A DNA stretch of 42,607 nt from Tsukamurella asaccharolytica (GTDB lineage: Bacteria > Actinomycetota > Actinomycetes > Mycobacteriales > Mycobacteriaceae): assembly GCF_007858435.1 (NCBI RefSeq), contig NZ_VIGW01000018.1, forward strand, positions 1 through 42,607. Reading direction: 5' to 3'. Shown here one piece after another: positions 37,238 to 42,607 of this stretch. Position 1 is the first letter of the stretch. Every line of letters begins with the position of its first letter. The notes under the pieces are model-generated. The model was given only the letters and a program-made list of their open reading frames with translations, was not told the origin of the DNA and made no database searches. Both the position numbers and the translations under genes were made by a program.

Positions 37238-39697
37238 TCAGCCCCTGCGGCGGCCGATCCGGGAGAAGACCTTCGGCACCGTGCGGCGGAGGACCTCGAC
37301 GAGCACGATCGCGACCGCGCCGAAGGCGAATCCGATGCCCACCGTGGTCGGGTTGCTGATGTCGAGGAAGAACTTCTCCTGCGCCAGCGGGATGGAGAAC
37401 AGCACCACGTAGAACGCGACCGAGCCGCCGACCAGCAGGATCTTCCACCAGGTGTACGGCCGCGCCAAGATGGCGAGCACCCACAGCGAGCCCACGAGCA
37501 GCGTGATCAGCGCCGCGGTCGACGCCTGGATCTGCTCGGCGCTGAGGCTCGCCGCCTTGCCGCCCAGCGCCGCACCGGAGCCGCCGGGGTTCACGACGAG
37601 GTAGCACAGGAAGGTGGCCAGGCCGATCGCCACACCCGACGGTGCCGCCAGCCGCAGCACGCGCCCGACGAAGCCGGTCTTGGCCCGCTCGTTGTTGGGC
37701 GCCAGTGACATCACGAACGCCGGGACGCCGATGGTGAACCAAGCGGCGATCGTCACATGGATGGGCTGGAACGGGTACGAGATCGGCGCGAACCCGAAGA
37801 GCTTGGCGCCCAGGCCGGCGATGCCCACGAGCCACGCCAGCAGCACCGCGTAGACGGTCTTGGTGAGGAAGAGGTTCGCGACGCGCTCGATGTTGCCGAT
37901 CACCCGCCGCCCCTCCCCCACCACGTAGGGCAGGGTGGCGAACTTGTTGTCCAGCAGCACGATCTGCGCCACCGAGCGCGCGGCGGAACTGCCGGACCCC
38001 ATCGCCACGCCGATGTCGGAATCCTTGAGCGCCAGGACGTCGTTCACCCCGTCGCCGGTCATGGCGACGGTGTCGCCGCGCGACTGCAGCGCCTTGACCA
38101 TCGCCCGCTTCTGGTCGGGACGCACGCGGCCGAAGGTCACATTGCCGGCGACGACCTCGCCCAGTTCGTCGTTGTCCGCCGGCAGCTTCCGCGCGTCGAC
38201 CGAGGAATCGGGCGAACCCAGGCCCAGCGAGTGGGCCACGGCGCCCACGGAGACGGCGTTGTCGCCGGAGATCACCTTCACGGCGACGCCCTGCGAGTCG
38301 AAGTAGTCGAGAGTGTCACGGGCGTCGACGCGCACCCGCTGCTCCAGCGCGATCAGCGCGCGCGGCACCAGGTTCCCGGGCGCCTCCAGCCCGTCGATCT
38401 CCGTGTCCACCGGCACATCGGTGGAGGCGACCAGCAGCACCCGCAGCCCCGTCGAGCCCAACTCGGTCGCGCGCCGCGCACCGTCGGACTCGGGGTCCAA
38501 GAGGACATCGGCGGCGCCCAGGATCCAGTTGCCCTGCGGCGCGGCACCGTCCTCGAGCGAGACGCCCGACCACTTCTTGGCGGAGTTGAACGGCGCCACC
38601 GCGGACGCGCGCCAGGACGGCGCCTCGGGATAGGCCTCGGCGATCGCCTGCACGCTCGCGTTGGGTCGCGGGTCGAGCGCGGCGACCGCGGCGAGCGCGG
38701 TCTCGACCTCGGCGCGATCCCCTTCGAGTACGTCGAGTTCCGACAGGCGCATGCCGTTCTCGGTGAGAGTGCCGGTCTTGTCGGCGCACACCACGTTCAC
38801 CCGGGCGAGGCCCTCGATCGCGGGCAACTCCTGTACGAGACACTTGCGCTGCCCCAGGCGCACGACGCCGACCGCGAAGGCGATCGAGGTCATGAGCACG
38901 AGGCCCTCGGGAACCATCGGGACCAGTGCCGCGACCATGCCCAGGATCGCCTGGTTGGGTTCCTGTTTCGAGATCACCAGCTGGTTGACGACGGTGAGCA
39001 CACCGGCCGGCACCAGCAGCCAGGTGATCACCTGGAGGATCTTGTTGATGCCGGAGCGCAGCTCGGAGTTGACGAGGGTGAACTTGCTGGCCTCGTCGGC
39101 GAGCTTCGCGGCGTAGGCGTCGGCCCCGACCTTCGTCGCGCGGTACGCGCCCGACCCGGAGACCACGAAGCTGCCGGAAAGGATCTCGTCGCCGAGCTGC
39201 TTGTCCACGGGATCGGCCTCGCCGGTGAGCAGCGACTCGTCGACCTCGAGGGCCTCGAACTCGATCGTCTCGCCGTCGACCACGATCTGGTCGCCGGGGC
39301 CTATCTCGATGATGTCGTCGAGCACGACGTCCGACTGGCCGACCTCGACGGCCGTACCGTCGCGCCGCACCACCGGGCGGGCCTGCCCGACGATGGCCAG
39401 GGAGTCCAGCGTCTTCTTGGCACGCAGTTCCTGGATGATGCCGATGGCCGAGTTGAAGACGATCAGCAGGGCGAACAGCCCGTTGATGAGCGAGCCGGTG
39501 AACAGCACCAACAGGAAGAGGACGCCGAGTATTGCGTTGATGCGCGTGAAGATGTTGGCGCGGATGATGTCCCAGGTGCTCCTACCCGACCGGTTGGGCA
39601 ACGTGTTGACCCGGCCGTCGCGCACCCGCTCCGCGACCTGCGCCGCGGTGAGGCCGGACGCGGGAAGGCCGGAGGTCGTGTCGGGAGCAGCAGTCAT
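37238..39697 (-). CDS. cation-transporting P-type ATPase, CtpE-like
   Basis: An 819-residue P-type ATPase with the actuator TGEAD (158-162), the transport-site motif MVPEGL (261-266) in the fourth membrane helix, the phosphorylated Asp306 in DKTGTLT, and the hinge MTGDGVND. About ten membrane helices are predicted and there are no heavy-metal N-terminal domains. Its closest known type is M. tuberculosis CtpE, a calcium importer needed for wall integrity; the ion here is inferred from that resemblance. The ATG at 39697 is used; a much longer in-frame reading upstream overlaps the SRPBCC gene and is unlikely. A TAGACT box lies 7 bases before the ATG. Confidence 0.92.
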   Translation of the reverse strand: MTAAPDTTSGLPASGLTAAQVAERVRDGRVNTLPNRSGRSTWDIIRANIFTRINAILGVLFLLVLFTGSLINGLFALLIVFNSAIGIIQELRAKKTLDSLAIVGQARPVVRRDGTAVEVGQSDVVLDDIIEIGPGDQIVVDGETIEFEALEVDESLLTGEADPVDKQLGDEILSGSFVVSGSGAYRATKVGADAYAAKLADEASKFTLVNSELRSGINKILQVITWLLVPAGVLTVVNQLVISKQEPNQAILGMVAALVPMVPEGLVLMTSIAFAVGVVRLGQRKCLVQELPAIEGLARVNVVCADKTGTLTENGMRLSELDVLEGDRAEVETALAAVAALDPRPNASVQAIAEAYPEAPSWRASAVAPFNSAKKWSGVSLEDGAAPQGNWILGAADVLLDPESDGARRATELGSTGLRVLLVASTDVPVDTEIDGLEAPGNLVPRALIALEQRVRVDARDTLDYFDSQGVAVKVISGDNAVSVGAVAHSLGLGSPDSSVDARKLPADNDELGEVVAGNVTFGRVRPDQKRAMVKALQSRGDTVAMTGDGVNDVLALKDSDIGVAMGSGSSAARSVAQIVLLDNKFATLPYVVGEGRRVIGNIERVANLFLTKTVYAVLLAWLVGIAGLGAKLFGFAPISYPFQPIHVTIAAWFTIGVPAFVMSLAPNNERAKTGFVGRVLRLAAPSGVAIGLATFLCYLVVNPGGSGAALGGKAASLSAEQIQASTAALITLLVGSLWVLAILARPYTWWKILLVGGSVAFYVVLFSIPLAQEKFFLDISNPTTVGIGFAFGAVAIVLVEVLRRTVPKVFSRIGRRRG

Positions 39698-39704
39698 GAC
39701 CGCG

Positions 39705-39710
39705 AGTCTA
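39705..39710 (-). promoter_or_regulatory. -10 box of a possible leaderless P-type ATPase promoter
   Basis: TAGACT on the minus strand ends 7 bases before the ATG at 39697; no ribosome binding site is present. Confidence 0.5.
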
Positions 39711-39760
39711 ATGACGCGCACCGTCATCGCGGACGCGGCTCTCCGCCCGCGCCGGCGTCG

Positions 39761-39766
39761 TATTCT
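39761..39766 (+). promoter_or_regulatory. -10 box of a possible leaderless SRPBCC promoter
   Basis: TATTCT on the plus strand ends 6 bases before the ATG at 39773. The bases between are pyrimidine-rich (TCCCGC), so no ribosome binding site exists. Confidence 0.5.
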
Positions 39767-39772
39767 TCCCGC

Positions 39773-40249
39773 ATGACCGCCTTCACCGTCACCCGATCCA
39801 CCGAGATCGCCGCGCCCGGCGAGACCGTCTACGGCCTCATCGCCGACTTCCACGAGTGGCGCCTGTGGTCCCCGTGGGAGGGCCTCGACCCCCGGCTGCA
39901 CCGGGAGTACACCGGGCCGTCGAGCGGGCCGGGCGCGAGCTACGCATGGAAGGGCAACCGCAAGGCCGGGGCGGGCCGGATGACGATCTCGGCCGTGGAG
40001 CCCGGCCGCTCGGTGGACGTCGACCTCGAGTTCATCAAGCCGATGGCGTCGCACAACCGGGTGCGTTTCGACATCGTTCCGGCAGGCGCCGGCGTGCAGG
40101 TCACCTGGACCATGACCGGCGAGACGAGCGGGCTGTTCTCCCTGATCGGCAAGTTCGTGCCGATGGACACGCTCGTCGGGAAGGACTTCGCGAAGGGCCT
40201 CGCTGCGCTCAAGGACCGCTCGGAGAACAGGGGCGGCAGCGCCGCGTAG
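39773..40249 (+). CDS. SRPBCC (START-like) family protein
   Basis: A 158-residue soluble protein of the polyketide cyclase/START-like fold: an N-terminal strand [33 protein letters not shown], the [11 protein letters not shown] strand pair, the VTWTMTGE strand and a long C-terminal helix with [12 protein letters not shown]. Members of this family hold hydrophobic ligands; many are annotated as dehydrase or lipid-transport-like, but the ligand here is unknown. It is divergent from the P-type ATPase gene with 75 bp between start codons. No signal peptide. Confidence 0.85.
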   Translation: MTAFTVTRSTEIAAPGETVYGLIADFHEWRLWSPWEGLDPRLHREYTGPSSGPGASYAWKGNRKAGAGRMTISAVEPGRSVDVDLEFIKPMASHNRVRFDIVPAGAGVQVTWTMTGETSGLFSLIGKFVPMDTLVGKDFAKGLAALKDRSENRGGSAA

Positions 40250-40400
40250 GCCGCCCGGCCGGGGCGGCGCCACCCGCCGTGTCCGCACGGCATGCTGAGC
40301 GGGCACGATCGGAACTGAGAATCCGGCGAATCGCACCCGCACGCGCCCCGGCGGCGGCGAAGATGCACGCACATCGCTCGCACCGCAGCTAGGAGTCGCC

Positions 40401-41924
40401 ATGCCCGCTCGCCCCGCCGTCGACCTCGGATCCTGGATCGCGCGCCGCGCCGCAGTGAGCGGGGACCGGCCCGCCATCACCTACGGCGACGCGACGTGGA
40501 CCTACCGGGAGTTCGCCGACCGGGTGGACCGGCTCGCGGCGGAGCTGGTGGCCGGCGGCGTGCGGTCGGGCGATCGCGTCGGCTACGTGGGCTTCAACCA
40601 CCCCGACTTCCTCACCACCATGTTCGCCGCCTCCCGCGCCGGGGCAGTCTTCGTACCGCTGAACTTCCGCCTGACCTCCGCGGAGCTGGAGTACATCCTC
40701 ACCGACGCGGGCGTGCACACGCTGATCGCGGACGCCGACCGGGCCGCCGTCGTGGAGCCGGTGCGCGCCTCGTCGGGCCTGATCCGGGCGATCGCGCTGG
40801 AGGCGGTGGACGGCTGGGAGCAGCTCGACGCCCTCCTCGCGGTCCGCGCGCCGATCGGCGAGCCGCAGTCCCCGGCCGAGGACGATGTGGCGCTCATCAT
40901 GTACACCTCGGGCACGACGGGGCGCCCCAAGGGCGCGATGCTCACGCACGGGAACATGTTCTGGAACAACGTGAACGCACTGCTCAGCCTCGACACCGTC
41001 TCCACCGACGTCAGCCTCGTCGCGGCGCCCATGTTCCACATCGGCGGCCTCAACGTGACCACGCTGATCACGCTGCAGAAGGGCGGCCGGCTCGTGATCC
41101 TGCCCGCCTTCGATCCCACCGCCGCGCTGCAGCTCATCGAGAAACACCGCGTGACCACCATGTTCGGCGTGCCGGCGATGTTCCTCTTCATGAGCCAGGT
41201 GCCCGCCTTCGAGACCGCCGACCTCTCCAGCGTCCGCCAGTTCACGTGCGGCGGGGCGCCGGTCCCGGAGCCGCTCATCGCGCTCTACAACGGCCGCGGC
41301 ATCCCGTTCTGCCAGGGCTACGGCCTCACCGAGACCGCGCCGCTCGCACTCGTCCTGGACATCTACGACACCGCCCGCAAGATCGGCGCCGCCGGCCACC
41401 ACATCCTTCCGCTGTCCGAGGTCGCGCTCCTCGGGGCCGACGGTGCGCCGGTCCCCGCCGGGGAGCGCGGCGAGGTCTGCGTGCGGGGCCCGCAGGTCAC
41501 GCCCGGGTACTGGCAGAACCCCGACGCAACCGGCGCCACCATCGACGCCGACGGCTGGTTCCACACCGGCGACATCGGCGAACAGGATGAGGACGGCTAC
41601 GTCACCGTCGTGGACCGGGTCAAGGACATGGTGATCTCCGGCGGCGAGAACGTCTACCCCGCCGAGGTCGAGTCCGTGCTGTACCGCCACCCGTCGATCG
41701 CGGAGGTCGCGATCATCGGCACGCCGCACGAGAAGTGGGGCGAGGCCGTGACCGCGGTCGTCGCGCTCAAGCCCGAGGCCTCGCTGACGCTGGAGGAGGT
41801 CCGCGACTTCGCGAAGGACTCCCTCGCGCCGTACAAGCTGCCGCTGGCGCTGCACCTCGTCGACGCCCTCCCCCGCAACCCCGCCGGCAAGGTCCTCAAG
41901 TACCAGCTGCGCGAACAGGTCTAG
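40401..41924 (+). CDS. fatty-acyl-CoA synthetase (FadD family)
   Basis: Adenylate-forming enzyme that activates a carboxylic acid with ATP and joins it to CoA. The 507-residue product has the P-loop [11 protein letters not shown] (168-178), the GYGLTET motif, the hinge region with [16 protein letters not shown], and the C-terminal catalytic Lys in NPAGKVLK. It resembles M. tuberculosis FadD13 in length and motifs and has no extra N-terminal domain. AGGAG lies 7 bases before the ATG. The substrate chain length cannot be read from sequence. Its TAG stop overlaps the convergent gene's stop in the four bases CTAG. Positions 40250-40400 upstream hold no gene. Confidence 0.92.
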   Translation: MPARPAVDLGSWIARRAAVSGDRPAITYGDATWTYREFADRVDRLAAELVAGGVRSGDRVGYVGFNHPDFLTTMFAASRAGAVFVPLNFRLTSAELEYILTDAGVHTLIADADRAAVVEPVRASSGLIRAIALEAVDGWEQLDALLAVRAPIGEPQSPAEDDVALIMYTSGTTGRPKGAMLTHGNMFWNNVNALLSLDTVSTDVSLVAAPMFHIGGLNVTTLITLQKGGRLVILPAFDPTAALQLIEKHRVTTMFGVPAMFLFMSQVPAFETADLSSVRQFTCGGAPVPEPLIALYNGRGIPFCQGYGLTETAPLALVLDIYDTARKIGAAGHHILPLSEVALLGADGAPVPAGERGEVCVRGPQVTPGYWQNPDATGATIDADGWFHTGDIGEQDEDGYVTVVDRVKDMVISGGENVYPAEVESVLYRHPSIAEVAIIGTPHEKWGEAVTAVVALKPEASLTLEEVRDFAKDSLAPYKLPLALHLVDALPRNPAGKVLKYQLREQV

Positions 41925-42607
41925 CCGAGCGCGACCTCGGAGACGCCCTCGCGGCCGCGGAGGGCGTCGAACCGGCCCGGGACGCAGCTGAAGACGATCA
42001 CCTGCGCGGTACGACCTGCCTCGACCAACGCGTCCGCCATCGCGCCGAGGCGCGCGGGATCGCTGTGGCCGAGGGCGTCGTCGAAGATGACGGGGGCGCC
42101 GTCGGCACCGTCGACCAGGCGGGCGCAGGCGAGGCGGCTGAGAACGCCCAGCTGCTCCTGCGCACCCCCGGAGAGGGAGTCGAAGGGCACAGTGACCCCG
42201 TCGACGGTGCGCGAGACGATGGTCAGATCCTCGCCGACCGTGATGGTGAGCGGATCGCCGAAGACGGTGCGGCCCAGCTCCTCCAGCGCACGCTGGTACG
42301 GCGCCTGCACCCGCGCGCGACGCGCGTCGCGGTGCGCTGTCAGGGTGTCGTGCAGGAGCGCCGCGGCGCGGGCCCGCTCCTCCACCGAGGCGAGCGCGCG
42401 CTCGGCGTGGACGTGCTCGGCCTCGGCCGCGTCGAGCCGGTCACGGCGGCCGTCGGCCTGGAAGAGCTGCAGCTGCCCCTCGAGCCTGTGCAATTCCTCG
42501 CGGGCCGACGTCTCCGCGGCACGCGCCTGCTGGTCCTGCGCGCGGGCGGCGGCGAGACGGGCCGCGAAGCCGGCGACGTCGGCCTCCCTGGCTGCGGCCT
42601 CGTGCTC
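41921..42607 (-). CDS. SMC/YhaN-like ATPase, C-terminal part (cut by window edge)
   Basis: The frame is open to the right edge, so 228 codons of a longer gene are present. The N-terminal half of this piece is Ala/Arg/Glu-rich coiled coil; the rest is an ABC-type head with the signature LSGGAQEQL and Walker B VIFDDALGHSD followed by a switch-like SC motif. This is the layout of large DNA-repair or chromosome-associated ATPases such as YhaN and SbcC relatives, whose partner is often a neighbouring metallophosphoesterase; that gene would lie outside the window. The Walker A part is not in view. Confidence 0.8.
   Translation of the reverse strand, partial: EHEAAAREADVAGFAARLAAARAQDQQARAAETSAREELHRLEGQLQLFQADGRRDRLDAAEAEHVHAERALASVEERARAAALLHDTLTAHRDARRARVQAPYQRALEELGRTVFGDPLTITVGEDLTIVSRTVDGVTVPFDSLSGGAQEQLGVLSRLACARLVDGADGAPVIFDDALGHSDPARLGAMADALVEAGRTAQVIVFSCVPGRFDALRGREGVSEVALG

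Noticed and set aside
37757-40249. An 830-codon frame on the plus strand running into the SRPBCC gene
   Set aside because: All but the last 158 codons are antisense to the P-type ATPase. Homology begins only at the ATG at 39773.
39698-40480. N-terminal extension of the P-type ATPase by 261 codons
   Set aside because: The extension overlaps the SRPBCC and acyl-CoA ligase genes on the other strand and has no P-type ATPase features; the ATG at 39697 also has a well-placed -10 box.

Overview
This 42.6 kb window is high-GC actinobacterial chromosome of the mycolic-acid group (order Mycobacteriales). The signs are: murA directly upstream of the 16S rRNA gene, an ATP synthase operon with a fused b-delta subunit, a complete mce lipid-importer operon, a Rho factor with a long Asn/Arg-rich insert, and the gene order argS-lysA-hom-thrC-thrB-rho-rpmE-prfA-prmC-sua5-wecA-atpIBEFHAGDC-DUF2550-ATR-murA-rrs. 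That order is the mirror of the Mycobacterium tuberculosis Rv1292-to-rrs block. Protein sequences are diverged from Mycobacterium; I lean towards Tsukamurella or a near relative, but the 127 bases of 16S present are not enough to prove it.

Layout. 1-963: 5' end of 16S rRNA (minus strand), its leader with a boxA-like element and a following hairpin, and three or four tandem promoters, two of them inside a 61-bp direct repeat. 964-3270: murA (minus), corrinoid adenosyltransferase (plus), DUF2550 protein (minus). 3362-11187: nine-gene F1Fo ATP synthase operon (minus). 11398-12612: wecA (minus). 12880-21853: mce operon on the plus strand (yrbEA, yrbEB, mceA to mceF, one Mam protein), closed by a perfect 19-bp hairpin. 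21942-24882: sua5, prmC, prfA, rpmE (minus). 25166-26863: a transmembrane Ser/Thr kinase (plus). 26945-28957: rho with a leader of about 275 nt. 29348-35821: thrB, thrC, hom, lysA, argS (minus). 35898-35970: tRNA-Arg(CCG). 36067-37182: membrane GGDEF protein. 37238-39697: CtpE-like P-type ATPase (minus). 39773-40249: SRPBCC protein. 40401-41924: FadD-type acyl-CoA ligase. 41921-end: C-terminal part of an SMC-like ATPase (minus), cut by the window.

Most of the window is a conserved housekeeping block for energy, wall precursors, translation termination and aspartate-family amino acids. Into it are set, on the opposite strand, two units that M. tuberculosis lacks at these positions: the mce operon (between wecA and sua5) and the kinase (between rpmE and rho). 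The most useful observations are those two placements, the kinase's DUF3558-like four-cysteine outer domain, the duplicated rrn promoter, Asn28 in the ATP synthase c-subunit (a bedaquiline contact position), two low-complexity inserts in Rho, and a recurring leaderless-promoter pattern at five start codons. I found no CRISPR array, prophage, transposon or clearly new multi-gene system.
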